Assembly: GCA_035911095.1 (NCBI GenBank)
Contig: JAMHWF010000072.1
Location: 1 to 64,000, forward strand
DNA: 64,000 nt
From: JAMHWF01 sp035911095
GTDB lineage: Bacteria; Pseudomonadota; Gammaproteobacteria; Burkholderiales; Burkholderiaceae_C
Reading direction: 5' to 3'
The translations under genes and the position numbers were made by a program. Below the pieces are notes generated by a model. It was not told the DNA's origin. It saw only the letters and a list, made by a program, of their open reading frames with translations, and made no database searches. Below are positions 45,137 through 54,775 of the stretch, piece by piece (position 1 is the stretch's first letter; each line of letters begins with the position of its first letter).

Positions 45137-47221
45137 TCATGCCGTTCCTCCGATGATCGAGCCGATGCGGATCGAATGGGTGTCCGGGATCTCGCTGTGG
45201 CACAGCACCTTCAGGCGCGGCGCGGCGCGCTTGAGCAGGCGGGCCATCGGCGCGCGGATCGGGTCCGGCACCAGCAGGCAGGCCGGCATGCCGAGGTCTT
45301 CCTGGCGCTTGGCCGACTCGGCGGCGCGGCGCGTCAGCACCTCGGCGACGCCGGGGTCCAGGCTCGCGCCGTGCGGCGAGTGCAGGGCCTGGGTCACCAG
45401 GCGCTCGAGCTCGGGGTCGAGCGCGATCACGTCGAGCTCGCGCGCCGGGCCGTAGATCTGCTGGACGATGGCCGGCGCCAGGTGCACGCGCACGCGGCGG
45501 GCCAGCTCTGCCGGGTCGGTCACCGTCGGCGCGAACTCGGCCAGGCACTCGACGATCGAGCGCATGTCGCGGATGTGCACGCCTTCTTCCAGCAGCAGCT
45601 GGAGGACCTTTTGCACGACGGCGATGCCGACCATCTTGGGAATCACGTCCTCGATCAGTTTCGGGGCCAGCTTCGTCACGTGTTCGACGAGCTGCTGGGT
45701 CTCGACGCGGCCCAGGAGCTTGGCCGCGTGAAGTTGCATCAAGTGTGAAAGGTGGGTCGCCACGACAGTCGCGCAATCAACAACGGTAAATCCGGCCATC
45801 TGCGCCGACTCTCGCTGGCGTTCCTCGATCCACACCGCGGGCAGGCCGAAGGCCGGGTCGGTGGTGCGCGTGCCGATCAGCGTCTGGGTCGCGTGGCCGG
45901 GGTCGATCGCCAGCAGCATCCCCGGGAAGGCCTCGCCTTCGCCGACGACGGCGCCGCGCAGCGTCAGCCGGTAGGCGCTGGGCTTGAGCTCGAGGTTGTC
46001 GCGGATGTGCACCGGCGGCGGCAGGAAGCCGACGTCCTGCGCGAACTTGCGCCGCACGCCCTTGATGCGCGTCAAGAGGTCGCCGGCGCGCGCCTTGTCG
46101 ACCAGCGCGATCAGCCGGTAGCCGACCTCCAGGCCCAGGGTGTCGACCGGCTGCAGGTCGTCCCAGCTGGCCTCGGCGTTCGGCTCGGGCGGCAGGGGCT
46201 GGGGCTTGGGGGCGTTGGCGACGGCTTCTCGGTGCTTGTGCAGCTTCCAGGCCGCGTAGCCGAGCCCGCCGGCAATCAGCAGGAAGACCAGGTGCGGCAT
46301 GCCCGGCACCAGGCCGAGCAGGCCGACGATGACCGCCGCCGTGCCCAGGGCGCCCGGCGAATCGAGCACCTGCGACGAGATCTGGCTGCCGACGTTCTCG
46401 TCCTTGCCGACGCGCGAGACGACCATCGCCGCCGACACCGAGATCAACAGGCCCGGGATCTGCGCGACCAGCGCGTCGCCCACCGCCAGCAGGATGTAGC
46501 TCGACGCCGCCTGCTCCAGCCCCAGCCCGTGCTGGGCGATGCCGACGATCAGGCCGCCGATGACGTTGATGAACAGGATCAGGATGCCGGCGACCGCATC
46601 GCCGCGCACGAACTTGCTGGCACCGTCCATCGAGCCGAAGAACTCGGCCTCGTCGCCGACCTCGGCGCGGCGGCGCTTGGCCTCCTTCTCGTCGATCAGC
46701 CCGGCGTTCAGGTCGGCGTCGATCGCCATCTGCTTGCCGGGCATCGCGTCCAAGGTGAAGCGCGCGCCGACTTCGGCGATGCGCTCGGCGCCCTTGGTGA
46801 CGACGATGAAGTTGATCACGACCAGGATCGCGAACACGATCAGGCCGACGGCGAAGTTGCCGCCGATCAGGAAGTGGCCGAAGGACTCGATCACCTGGCC
46901 CGCGGCGCCGGTGCCGGTGTGGCCTTCCATCAGCACCACGCGCGTCGAGGCGACGTTGAGCGACAGGCGCAGCAGCGTCGTCAGCAGCAGCACCGTCGGC
47001 AGCGCCGCGAAGTCGAGCGGCCGCCGCATGCGCGAGGCGATCGTCATCACCATCAGCGAGACGGCGATGTTGAAGGTGAACAGCAGGTCGAGCAGGAACG
47101 GCGGCAGCGGCAGCACCAGCATCGCGAGCACGAGCACGATGAGCATCGGTGCGAGCAGCGCCTCGGCGGTGCCGCCGTGGCGCCCGAACAGGGCGCGCAG
47201 GCGGGCGAGGATCGGGTTCAT
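45137..47221 (-). CDS. flhA: Flagellar export apparatus protein FlhA
   Basis: The 694-residue protein has an N-terminal membrane part with about eight helices (LLAPMLIVLVLAMLVLPLPPFLLDLLFTFNIAVSLMVM, read in parts). The conserved cytoplasmic FHIPEP loop appears as GARFTLDAMPGKQMAIDADLNAG, and the C-terminal domain forms the nonameric export ring. Length and motifs are typical, and nothing is truncated. FlhA and FlhB make the gate through which rod, hook and filament proteins pass. Its ATG overlaps the flhB stop codon (ATGA), indicating coupled translation. Confidence 0.97.
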   Translation of the reverse strand: MNPILARLRALFGRHGGTAEALLAPMLIVLVLAMLVLPLPPFLLDLLFTFNIAVSLMVMTIASRMRRPLDFAALPTVLLLTTLLRLSLNVASTRVVLMEGHTGTGAAGQVIESFGHFLIGGNFAVGLIVFAILVVINFIVVTKGAERIAEVGARFTLDAMPGKQMAIDADLNAGLIDEKEAKRRRAEVGDEAEFFGSMDGASKFVRGDAVAGILILFINVIGGLIVGIAQHGLGLEQAASSYILLAVGDALVAQIPGLLISVSAAMVVSRVGKDENVGSQISSQVLDSPGALGTAAVIVGLLGLVPGMPHLVFLLIAGGLGYAAWKLHKHREAVANAPKPQPLPPEPNAEASWDDLQPVDTLGLEVGYRLIALVDKARAGDLLTRIKGVRRKFAQDVGFLPPPVHIRDNLELKPSAYRLTLRGAVVGEGEAFPGMLLAIDPGHATQTLIGTRTTDPAFGLPAVWIEERQRESAQMAGFTVVDCATVVATHLSHLMQLHAAKLLGRVETQQLVEHVTKLAPKLIEDVIPKMVGIAVVQKVLQLLLEEGVHIRDMRSIVECLAEFAPTVTDPAELARRVRVHLAPAIVQQIYGPARELDVIALDPELERLVTQALHSPHGASLDPGVAEVLTRRAAESAKRQEDLGMPACLLVPDPIRAPMARLLKRAAPRLKVLCHSEIPDTHSIRIGSIIGGTA

Positions 47222-48450
47222 CGCGCGGCCTCCCTGCGCGCGCCATCGTCGGTGCCGGCGTCGCCGAGGTCGTCGCCGGCCTCGCCGTCGTCCCCGTTGG
47301 CGGCGGTCGCCGCCCGCCCGTGGTGCGGGTCGAGCTCGGCCGGCACGTTGAGTTCGGGCAGCTCGCCCGGCATCGCGCCGCGCCCGCCCATCGCCGCACG
47401 CAGCTGGTAGACGTAGGCCAGCACCTGGGCCACGGCGGCGAACAGCGCGGCCGGGATCTCGCGGTCGAGGTCGGCATGCGCGTAGAGCGCCCGTGCCAGC
47501 ACCGGCGCCTGCAGCACCGGCACCTTGTGCTCCTTCGCGAGGTCGCGGATGCGCATCGCGATCAGGTCGGCGCCCTTGGCGACCACCCGCGGCGCGGCCA
47601 TCGACAGGTCGTCGTACTTCAGCGCGACCGCGTAGTGGGTCGGGTTCATCACGACCAGGTCCGCCTCCGGCACCGCGGCCATCATCCGGCGGCGCGCGAC
47701 CTCGCGCATGCGGGCGCGGATCTTGGCCTTGACCTCGCCGCTGCCCTCGACTTCCTTGTGCTCCTGCTTGGCTTCCTGGTGGCTCATCTTGAGCTGGCCC
47801 AGGTACAGGTGGCGCTGCAGCGGCACGTCGACGATCGCGAAGGCGGCGAGCATCAGCACCATCAGGCCGCAGCCGGTCAGGATCAGCGAGGACACGTGCG
47901 AGACCGCCGCCGGCAGCGACAGCGCGAGCGCGCCGCCGAAGGCGTCGAGGTGCGTCGCGAGGTAGGCGCCGCCGATCGTGCCGAGCAGCAGCGCCAGCGC
48001 GCAGGCCTTGAGCGTCGCGATCAGCTGCTGCTTCGAGACGATCCGGCCGAGGCCCGACAGCGGGTTGAGCTTGGAGAAGGCCGGGCCGAGCGGCTTGGTG
48101 GTCCAGACCCAGCCGCCCGACAGCAGCGCGCCGGCCAGGCCGACCACCATCATCAGCAGGCCCATCGGCAGCGCGAAGGCGAGGAAGACCCAGGTCGCCT
48201 GGGCGAGCCGCTCGCCCATCGCCGCCGGGGAGGCCACCAGGCCGCGGTCGAAGCGCAGTGCGCCGGCCAGCAGGTCGTGCAGCGCCGAGGTCATCGTCGG
48301 CGCGGCCATCGCGAGCGCGGCGCCGCCCACCGCGATCGCGGCGACGTGCGAAAGATCACGCGATCGGGGGACGTTGCCTTCCTGGCGCGCCTTGGCGAGC
48401 TTGCGCGCTGAGGCGGGAAGGTTGCGGTCCTGGGCGCCGGCTTCGGCCAT
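47218..48450 (-). CDS. flhB: Flagellar export switch protein FlhB
   Basis: The 410-residue protein has four transmembrane helices and a cytoplasmic domain with the self-cleaving NPTH motif (VMNPTHYAVALKYD). The N-terminus (SARKLAKARQEGNVPRSRDLSH) is characteristic of FlhB. The last 50 residues are an acidic/Ala tail longer than in Salmonella FlhB. It switches export from hook to filament proteins. It is the first gene of this block. No sigma-28 promoter of good quality was found in the 108 bases upstream. Confidence 0.96.
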   Translation of the reverse strand: MAEAGAQDRNLPASARKLAKARQEGNVPRSRDLSHVAAIAVGGAALAMAAPTMTSALHDLLAGALRFDRGLVASPAAMGERLAQATWVFLAFALPMGLLMMVVGLAGALLSGGWVWTTKPLGPAFSKLNPLSGLGRIVSKQQLIATLKACALALLLGTIGGAYLATHLDAFGGALALSLPAAVSHVSSLILTGCGLMVLMLAAFAIVDVPLQRHLYLGQLKMSHQEAKQEHKEVEGSGEVKAKIRARMREVARRRMMAAVPEADLVVMNPTHYAVALKYDDLSMAAPRVVAKGADLIAMRIRDLAKEHKVPVLQAPVLARALYAHADLDREIPAALFAAVAQVLAYVYQLRAAMGGRGAMPGELPELNVPAELDPHHGRAATAANGDDGEAGDDLGDAGTDDGARREAAR

Positions 48451-48558
48451 GGTCGAGGTGCTGGGATGACCACGGCGATTCTTCCGGCGCCCGGCCGGGA
48501 CTTAAGCGCGATAAGCAGTGGGGAAGGCGGCCTGTTCGGCCTGCTGCGGCTGGCCGGC

Positions 48559-51063
48559 TCAGAAGTCGACCGTGGCCGACAGCCGGAAGGTGCGCGGCTC
48601 CCCTATGGCGACCGAGTCGCTGTACCAGACGCCTTGCCAGTAGTGCCTGTCGAACAGGTTGTCCACGCTGGCACGGAAGACGACGGGCTTGCCACCCAGT
48701 CGGGTCGCATAGCGTGCACCCACGTCCGGCAGTGTCCACGACGGCATCTTGAACGAGTTGGCGTTGTTCACGACCTGTGCGCTGGTGTGGACCACGCGCC
48801 CGTTCACCGCCAGGCCCGGCAGGCCCGGCACGTCCCAGTCGAGGCCCAGGTTGACCGCCCAGGGCGGTGTGCCGGGCGCCTGGTTTCCGTCCTGAAGGCC
48901 GCCCTGCGTCTTGGTCAGCTTCGCCTGCGTGTAGGTCACCCCGCCCAGCATGCGCAGGCCGCGCGTCAGCTCGCCAAAAACCGACCATTCGATGCCCCGG
49001 TTGCGCTGCTCGCCGTCCAGGCGCAGCGTGGGCAGCGGCGTGGTGCTGTTGTCGGCCACCGTGCTGGGCTTGGCGATCTGGAACACGCTGACCGTGTTGG
49101 TGAAGCTGCCGGTCTGCAGCTTGGCGCCCACCTCGATCTGCTTGGTCTTGTAGGGAGGAAAGACCTCGCCTGCGTTCTGGTAGGTGCCGCCTACCGTGGT
49201 GCCCTGCGACAGCCCCTGGATCACGTTGGCGTAGAGCGACAGGTCGTCGCCCGGCCTGACCACCACCCCAGCCATCGGCGTCCAGGCGCTGGCGTCGTAG
49301 CCCGAGGTCACGGCGCCGCTGGTGTCGTCGAAGTTCGTCGCCTTCACGTGCTGCCGGCGCACGCCCAGGGTCAGCAGCACGCGGTCCTCCATGAAGCCCA
49401 GCGTGTCGGCCAGCGCAAAGCCGCTGAGGGTGGTTTCCGAGGTCTTCGGGACGTGGGTCGGCGAGACCGCCCAGCGCCGGATCGGCGCGGGGTCGTAGAG
49501 GTTGGTCGGCTGGCTTGTGCCGTAGGCATAGGCACCGCCGCTGTCCCGGTTCAGGTATGACGCGCTGAAGGCCAGCGCATGACTGACCGGGCCGGTCTGG
49601 AAGCGGCCCCGCAGCCCGATCTCGCCGCTTCTGGTCCTGGCGAACGAAGGCCAGTCATCGGGGCTCAGGACGGCATCGCCATTGGCTTGAACGTTCTGGG
49701 CCCAGGCGTTCACGGGCCCTTCGAACTTCGAGTGCTGCATGCCCAGCTTGGCGTAGCCGGTCCAGCGGTCGTTGAAGTCGAGCTCGCCGCCAAGGATGAC
49801 CGCTTCCGTCGTCTCCCTGCTCTCCGGAGCGCCCGGGAACAGGCTGGTGCGGCCATCGGGTGCGGCGGGCATCGACGTCAGCCCGCTGTCGAGCGAGATG
49901 AACGGGGTGCCGCCGCCATGCTGCCTTTCCTGCAGGCGATAGGCATCCAGCGTCAGGCGCAGCCGTTCGCCACGGTAGTCCAGCGCCAGCGCGCCGAGGT
50001 GGCCTTCATTCCTCGCGCCCTCGATGAACCTGTCGCCATCCTTGTAGCGGCCGTTGAAGCGCAGGCCCCATTCGTTGTGGGCACCGAAGCGGCGACCCGT
50101 GTCCACCTGGGCTTTCCACAGGGCCTTCGACTCCAGGCCCAGCGTCACGCGTGTCAAGGGCGTGTCGCCCGCACGCTTCGGCACGAGGTTGACGGCGCCG
50201 CCGACCGTGCCGCTGGGCGACATGCCGTACAGCAGGGCGCTCGGCCCCTTGAGCACCTCCACCCTTTCGGCGAACTCGGCCGAAAGGTTGCCGGTGTTCG
50301 GCGCCATGCCATGCAAGCCGTCGAACGTGACTGCGCCTGCGCTGAGGCTGAAGCCTCGGATGTTGAAGGACGAATCGGCCAGGCTCCCTGTCGGCGCGGT
50401 TTGCCGCACCGAGGGTTCGTTCTTCAGGACATCCAGCACCGTCTCCGCCTGCTGGTCTTCGAGCAGCTGAGAGGTGTAGTTGGTGATGTTGAAGGGCGTG
50501 TCCATGAGGTCGGCATTGCCCAGCATCCCGAGCCGGCCGCCGCGCGCGACCTGTCCGCCGGCAAAGGGCGCAGGCAAGCCTTCGGCCTGGGCGGTGACCT
50601 TCACCGGCGTCAGCGTGTTTTCGGCGGAGGGCTCTGTCTGCTGCGTCGCCGCAGCTGCCGGCCGCAGCAGGTACCGCCCCTGGGCGTCCGGCATCGCCTC
50701 CAGGCCGGTGCCGGCCAGCAAGGCGGCCAAGCCGGCCGCGGGCGCGTAGCGGCCCTGCACGCCGGGGCTGCTCCTGCCCTCGGTGAGGGCGGCGCTGCCG
50801 GAGAGCAGTACGCCCGACTCGGAGAGGAAGCGCATCAGCACCGTGCCGAGCGGGCCGGCGGGAATGTCGTAGCGGCGCAGCGTCGCGGGATCGGCCGGGC
50901 TCGCCGGGACAGACGCGGGCGCGTCCTGTGCCCGCGCGGGCCCGCCGGCGCCGGCGAGGATGCCGCCGGTGACGAGCAACTGCATGGCCAGCGCCATCGG
51001 GCGTCGCCAGGCTGGGGGCGGCGGCAGGGCGGCGGAACGGCGATGCCGGGGGTGTCGGGACAT
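48559..51063 (-). CDS. TonB-dependent siderophore receptor with N-terminal signalling domain
   Basis: The 834-residue outer-membrane protein has a signal peptide (ALAMQLLVTGGILAGAGGPARAQ) and a STN signalling domain (about 60-130: YDIPAGPLGTVLMRFLSESGVLL). A plug follows (about 165-290: DVLKNEPSVRQTAP, SFNIRGFSL), then a 22-strand barrel. It ends in RLSATVDF with a terminal Phe, as expected for outer-membrane barrels. The STN domain talks to a FecR-type anti-sigma factor, and such a protein is encoded next upstream, with a FecI-type sigma factor before it. Together they form a surface signalling system that turns on receptor synthesis when the ferri-siderophore binds. The siderophore is unknown. 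Confidence 0.93.
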   Translation of the reverse strand: MSRHPRHRRSAALPPPPAWRRPMALAMQLLVTGGILAGAGGPARAQDAPASVPASPADPATLRRYDIPAGPLGTVLMRFLSESGVLLSGSAALTEGRSSPGVQGRYAPAAGLAALLAGTGLEAMPDAQGRYLLRPAAAATQQTEPSAENTLTPVKVTAQAEGLPAPFAGGQVARGGRLGMLGNADLMDTPFNITNYTSQLLEDQQAETVLDVLKNEPSVRQTAPTGSLADSSFNIRGFSLSAGAVTFDGLHGMAPNTGNLSAEFAERVEVLKGPSALLYGMSPSGTVGGAVNLVPKRAGDTPLTRVTLGLESKALWKAQVDTGRRFGAHNEWGLRFNGRYKDGDRFIEGARNEGHLGALALDYRGERLRLTLDAYRLQERQHGGGTPFISLDSGLTSMPAAPDGRTSLFPGAPESRETTEAVILGGELDFNDRWTGYAKLGMQHSKFEGPVNAWAQNVQANGDAVLSPDDWPSFARTRSGEIGLRGRFQTGPVSHALAFSASYLNRDSGGAYAYGTSQPTNLYDPAPIRRWAVSPTHVPKTSETTLSGFALADTLGFMEDRVLLTLGVRRQHVKATNFDDTSGAVTSGYDASAWTPMAGVVVRPGDDLSLYANVIQGLSQGTTVGGTYQNAGEVFPPYKTKQIEVGAKLQTGSFTNTVSVFQIAKPSTVADNSTTPLPTLRLDGEQRNRGIEWSVFGELTRGLRMLGGVTYTQAKLTKTQGGLQDGNQAPGTPPWAVNLGLDWDVPGLPGLAVNGRVVHTSAQVVNNANSFKMPSWTLPDVGARYATRLGGKPVVFRASVDNLFDRHYWQGVWYSDSVAIGEPRTFRLSATVDF

Positions 51064-51249
51064 GGGGCCTCTCCTGGTTCGGCGGGTTCGACGGGCGGGG
51101 CGAACCTCGTCGCCGGGCCGGGCTGGCGCACAGCCGGCCGAGGCGACGGGTGCGTCCTCCCCGGTAAACCGGACGAGACGCAGAAATGTGGAAAACAGCC
51201 GGAAGGGTTCCGGTGCCCAGGGGCGCGTCCGGGGCGACGCGGGCGACCG

Positions 51250-52269
51250 CTAGGGGTGGCGCGCCTCGATCGAGGTCCACCAGGGCAGCGGCCGGCGCAC
51301 CCGGATCGGCAGCGCCTGCTCGAGCATGTCGAGCGCCCCGTCGACGTCGTCGAGCGGATAGCTGCCGAGGACCGGCAGCGGCGCCACCCCGGGTGCCAGC
51401 GCCAGGTGGCCGCGGCGGTAACGGGCGAGCTCGGCCACCACGTCGCGCAGGGGCAGGTCCTGCGCGAGCAGCACGCCGCGCGACCAGGCCTCGCGCGCCG
51501 GGTCCGCCGGCGTCAGCGCCTCCACCCGGTCGGCGGTGAAGCGCAGCTGCCGGCCCGGCCCGACGACGGCACCCGCGGTGCCGTTCGCCGGGCTGACCTG
51601 CACCGTGCCCTCGTAGACGGCCAGCTGCGTGCCGCCGGCGTTGTCCAGGCGGACGTTGAAGCGGGTGCCCAGGGCCCGCAGCCGGCCCTGCGCGGTGTCG
51701 ACGACGAAGGGTCGGCCGGCTTCTGCCGCGGTCCGCACGAGCACTTCGCCGGCGCGCAGGCGCAGGCGACGCAGCTCGGGGCGGTAGGCCTGGTCGAAGG
51801 CGCTCGCGCTGGCGAGCCACACCTGGCTGCCGTCGGGCAGGCGGACCTCGCGCCGCTCGCCGGTGGCGGTGCGGAAGTCCGCGCCCCAGGCCATCAGGCC
51901 GTCGATCGCGCCGGGCTGCTGCCAGCCGGCCCAGCCGAGCAGGCCGCCCGCACCGGCCATCGCAGCCACGCCCCAGACGGCCCGGCGACGGGCCCGCCGC
52001 AGGTTGGCCGCCTGCAGCACGTCGGCCGCGCGCCGCGGCGAGGCGTCGGCCCGCAAAGGCTGGAAGCGCTGGCTCACCCGTTCGACGAAGGCCCAGGCAG
52101 TGCGCCGCTCCTCCGCGCCGGCGAGCCACTGCGCCCATCGTCTGCGGTCGGCCTCGGTCGCCGTGCCGGACTGCAGCAGCGAGAACCACGTGGCGGCCTG
52201 TTCCATCGCCTCGTGAGACGGCTCCGGGCCACTCGCGCGGGCCGGCAGCTTCACGGGCGGGGCGCTCAT
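51250..52269 (-). CDS. FecR-family anti-sigma factor / signal transducer
   Basis: The 339-residue protein has the N-terminal DUF4880 part (EQAATWFSLLQSGTATEADRRRWAQWLAG, read in parts), which binds the sigma factor. One transmembrane helix follows (about 97-117: AVWGVAAMAGAGGLLGWAGW), then the periplasmic FecR domain (GERREVRLPDGSQVWLASAS, GTRFNVRLDNAGG) and a C-terminal SSD-like domain (PLRDVVAELARYRRG). It lies between the sigma factor (14-base gap) and the TonB receptor, the standard gene order. It relays receptor occupancy to the sigma factor. Confidence 0.93.
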   Translation of the reverse strand: MSAPPVKLPARASGPEPSHEAMEQAATWFSLLQSGTATEADRRRWAQWLAGAEERRTAWAFVERVSQRFQPLRADASPRRAADVLQAANLRRARRRAVWGVAAMAGAGGLLGWAGWQQPGAIDGLMAWGADFRTATGERREVRLPDGSQVWLASASAFDQAYRPELRRLRLRAGEVLVRTAAEAGRPFVVDTAQGRLRALGTRFNVRLDNAGGTQLAVYEGTVQVSPANGTAGAVVGPGRQLRFTADRVEALTPADPAREAWSRGVLLAQDLPLRDVVAELARYRRGHLALAPGVAPLPVLGSYPLDDVDGALDMLEQALPIRVRRPLPWWTSIEARHP

Positions 52270-52283
52270 CGGCCGGCCCCCGC

Positions 52284-52814
52284 TCAGCCGGGCCGTGCCG
52301 GCTGCCGTGCCTCGAGCTCGATGCAGTGCAGCATCGCCCGGGCGATGTAGTGGCCGACCATGCGCGACGAGACACCCAGCTCGCGCGCGACCTCCTGGTG
52401 CGTCATGCCGCAGGCCGTGGCCAGCATGAAGGCGCGCGCGGCCTTCGGCGGCAGCGCGCGCAGCAGGTCGTCGATCGCGTGCAGCGCCTGCAGCACCGCC
52501 GCCTGGTCCTCGGCCGAGGGCGCGCAGGCTTCGGGCTGGGCGGCCAGGGTTTCGAGCCAGGCCCGCTCGATCTCGCGATGGCGCCAGAGGTCGATGCACA
52601 ACCCGTTGGCCACGGTGCGCAGGTAGGCCCGCGCCTCCTGGCCGCTGCCGAGCGGCCGCGGGCGCAGGATCAGGCGGACGAAGCTGTCGTGCGCGAGGTC
52701 GGCTGCATCCGTCGCGTCGCCCAGCCGGCGGCGCAGCCAGGCCAGCAGCCACCCGTGGTGGGCGCGGTACAGGTCTTCGACGGGTGACGGTGGCGCGAAC
52801 TCTGCGGTGCCCAC
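52284..52814 (-). CDS. FecI-type ECF sigma factor (iron starvation)
   Basis: The 176-residue protein has sigma region 2 (LYRAHHGWLLAWLRRRLGDATDAADLAHDSFVRLI, read in parts) and region 4 (LPPKAARAFMLATACGMTHQEVARELGVSSRMVGHYI, read in parts), which match FecI-group ECF sigma factors. It starts with GTG at 52812-52814. It should transcribe the downstream receptor gene and be held by the FecR-type protein encoded next. A Fur-box-like site lies about 55 bases upstream, giving iron repression of the regulator itself. Confidence 0.92.
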   Translation of the reverse strand: MGTAEFAPPSPVEDLYRAHHGWLLAWLRRRLGDATDAADLAHDSFVRLILRPRPLGSGQEARAYLRTVANGLCIDLWRHREIERAWLETLAAQPEACAPSAEDQAAVLQALHAIDDLLRALPPKAARAFMLATACGMTHQEVARELGVSSRMVGHYIARAMLHCIELEARQPARPG

Positions 52815-52866
52815 GATGCGCTGGCTGGCGCGCCCAGAGGCCGGCGAAACGATGCGCTCAAGGGCA

Positions 52867-52885
52867 AATGAGAATGCGTTTCATC
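52867..52885 (-). promoter_or_regulatory. Fur-box-like site upstream of the FecI-type sigma gene
   Basis: AATGAGAATGCGTTTCATC lies just before the sigma factor gene and ends at the stop of the acyltransferase gene. It resembles the AATGAGAAT half of Fur boxes and is locally AT-rich in a very GC-rich background. Position and gene content favour Fur control. Confidence 0.5.
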
Positions 52886-53908
52886 TTACATGAGGCGTCG
52901 GCGCTTCCAGCGCTGCGTCAGCCAGCGCACCATCGGCCGGTCGACGAGCACGAAGATCAGCGCGGCGGCCAGCGTGCTCGTGATCCACAGCAGCAGGGCC
53001 TGCGCCGGCAGGCCGAGCGACCAGGCCTGGGTCAGCGGCTCCACCACGCGCTTGAGCAGCGAGCCCATCGCCAGGCTGTGCCAGATGTAGAGCGAGTAGG
53101 CGGCGGCGCCCGTCCAGCCGAGCAGCTTCCAGCGCCAGGCGCGCACGCCCTCGGTGGCCAGCACGCCGGTCATCACCAGGCCGAAGCCCAGCACCTCGAG
53201 CCAGGCGCTGCGCACGTGGCTGCCGACGAAGAAGGTCGCCAGCCCGAGCACGATGCCCAGGCCCATCCACGCCGGCGGCAGCCCCCAGCGGCGCACCGCA
53301 TAGGCCAGCCAGATGCCGATCAGGAACTCGGCCAGCATCCACGAGGTGTAGGTGATCCCGATCGGGCTGGTCGGCTGGACCAGCTGCCCGAGCAGCACCA
53401 GGCCGATCAGCACGGCGGTCAGGAACGGGCGGCGCCAGCGGTCGCCCAGCCACAGGCCGGCGGCGAAGAGCAGGTAGAAGAAGCTCTCGAAGAAGAGTGT
53501 CCAGCCAGGCACCAGCAGCGGATAGATCGCGCCCGGCTGGTCCAGCGCCTCGTGCGGGATCATCAGCAGGCTGGGCAGCACATCGTGCGTCCACGAGAAG
53601 GTTCGGCCGTTGCGCCACATCAGCACGGCCAGCGCCAGCGTCGCAAGCCAGTAGGTCGGGATCACGCGGATGCAGCGCCGCACGGTGAAGTCGAGCGCCG
53701 TCTGCTCGGGCCGCCCGGCCTTCGACCACTCGATCGAGAAGCCGCTGATCACGAAGAAGATCTGCACGCCGCGCTCGCCGAGGGTCGCGACCCATTCCCA
53801 GGCATGCGCCTCGACCTGGTCGACCGAATGGCCGAAGACGATGAACAGTGCCGCCAGTGCGCGCAGGGTCTGAATCGAATGGAAGAAGTCGGGCGCGGGT
53901 CGGGTCAT
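52886..53908 (-). CDS. Acyltransferase family 3 membrane protein (OafA-like)
   Basis: The 340-residue protein has about ten transmembrane helices and the family start IQTLRALAALFIVFGHSVDQV, with the conserved Arg and His of acyltransferase-3 enzymes. VFFVISGF appears as IFFVISGFSIEWSK. These enzymes O-acylate surface sugars using acyl-CoA in the inner membrane. There is no attached periplasmic domain. It is 71 bases upstream of the FecI-type gene on the same strand, but that gap holds the Fur-box-like site, so the genes are probably separate units. The acceptor glycan is unknown. Confidence 0.88.
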   Translation of the reverse strand: MTRPAPDFFHSIQTLRALAALFIVFGHSVDQVEAHAWEWVATLGERGVQIFFVISGFSIEWSKAGRPEQTALDFTVRRCIRVIPTYWLATLALAVLMWRNGRTFSWTHDVLPSLLMIPHEALDQPGAIYPLLVPGWTLFFESFFYLLFAAGLWLGDRWRRPFLTAVLIGLVLLGQLVQPTSPIGITYTSWMLAEFLIGIWLAYAVRRWGLPPAWMGLGIVLGLATFFVGSHVRSAWLEVLGFGLVMTGVLATEGVRAWRWKLLGWTGAAAYSLYIWHSLAMGSLLKRVVEPLTQAWSLGLPAQALLLWITSTLAAALIFVLVDRPMVRWLTQRWKRRRLM

Positions 53909-54066
53909 CGGAGGTCGCTGGGGTGGTGGGCGCGCCGCGAGCCTGGTCCGTTACAGCGCGTGTGCCGATGGGGCTGGCGGGCGAGCGCCGATGCTAGACA
54001 GCACGCCCCGGCGCGGCCCCCACCGGTTCACGCGGGGCGGAAGCGCTTGCTTCGCCCACAAGCGGC

Positions 54067-54101
54067 GACGGCCGGCCCCGCGATTGCGGGTGCCGGCCGT
54101 C
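54067..54101 (-). terminator. Strong hairpin downstream of cheZ
   Basis: GACGGCCGGC at 54067-54076 pairs with 54092-54101, and CCCGC at 54077-54081 pairs with GCGGG at 54086-54090 around a GATT loop. It lies 18 bases past the cheZ stop, so it probably ends or protects the motA-motB-cheY-cheZ transcript. No U-tract follows, so termination could depend on other factors. Confidence 0.6.
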
Positions 54102-54118
54102 TCAGGGGCCTTCCGGGG

Positions 54119-54763
54119 TCAGAAGCCGAGGCTGGCCAGCAGGTCGTCGACCTGCGCCTGGTCGGTCACGACGTCGGTGCGGCCGGTGGGGTCGACCACC
54201 GGCCCTTGCAGGGTCGCCGGGTCGAAGCGCGGTGGCTGGCCGCTCGGCGCGGTCTGGATCAGCAGCTTGACCAACTGGTCCTCGATGTCGCCGGCCAGCT
54301 TGACGACCTTCGCCACCACCTGGCCGGTGAGATCGTGGAAGTCCTGCGCCAGCATGATGTCGGTGAGGTGCTGGTCGATGCGGGCAGTCGCCGCTTCGAC
54401 GTCGCCGACGAAGTTGATCAGCGAGCCCGAGGCCACTGCCTTCACCGGATCCTCGACGACGGACTGCGCGATGCGCCGCGTCTCGGCCGCGATCGTTGAC
54501 TGGGCGGCCTTCGCCTGGTCGACCGAGTTCAGCACCTTCTCGGCCGCCTGGGCCGTCTTGGTCGCGATGTAGGTCAGGCGGCTGCGCGCGTCGGGCAGGC
54601 TGTCGGTCAGCTCGCCGAGCTTGGGCATCAGGCCCAGCTGGCGCAGCGAGTCGTGCAGCTGGCGCGCCATCTCGCCGAGTTGCTGGTGCACGACGCCCGA
54701 AGCGGCTTCCTGCGCGCCCGCGTAGGCGGTTGTCGTCGTGGCTGAGGCAGCGTTCGCGTTCAT
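54119..54763 (-). CDS. cheZ: Chemotaxis phosphatase CheZ
   Basis: The 214-residue protein removes the phosphate from CheY-P. The catalytic helix segment is ADIMLAQDFHDLTGQVV by pattern (LAQDFHDLTGQVV is visible, with the key Asp and Gln). The C-terminal CheY-binding peptide VDDLLASLGF is complete after a flexible linker. It follows cheY by 12 bases and is the last gene of the unit. Confidence 0.95.
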   Translation of the reverse strand: MNANAASATTTTAYAGAQEAASGVVHQQLGEMARQLHDSLRQLGLMPKLGELTDSLPDARSRLTYIATKTAQAAEKVLNSVDQAKAAQSTIAAETRRIAQSVVEDPVKAVASGSLINFVGDVEAATARIDQHLTDIMLAQDFHDLTGQVVAKVVKLAGDIEDQLVKLLIQTAPSGQPPRFDPATLQGPVVDPTGRTDVVTDQAQVDDLLASLGF

Positions 54764-54775
54764 CCCGGTTCTCCC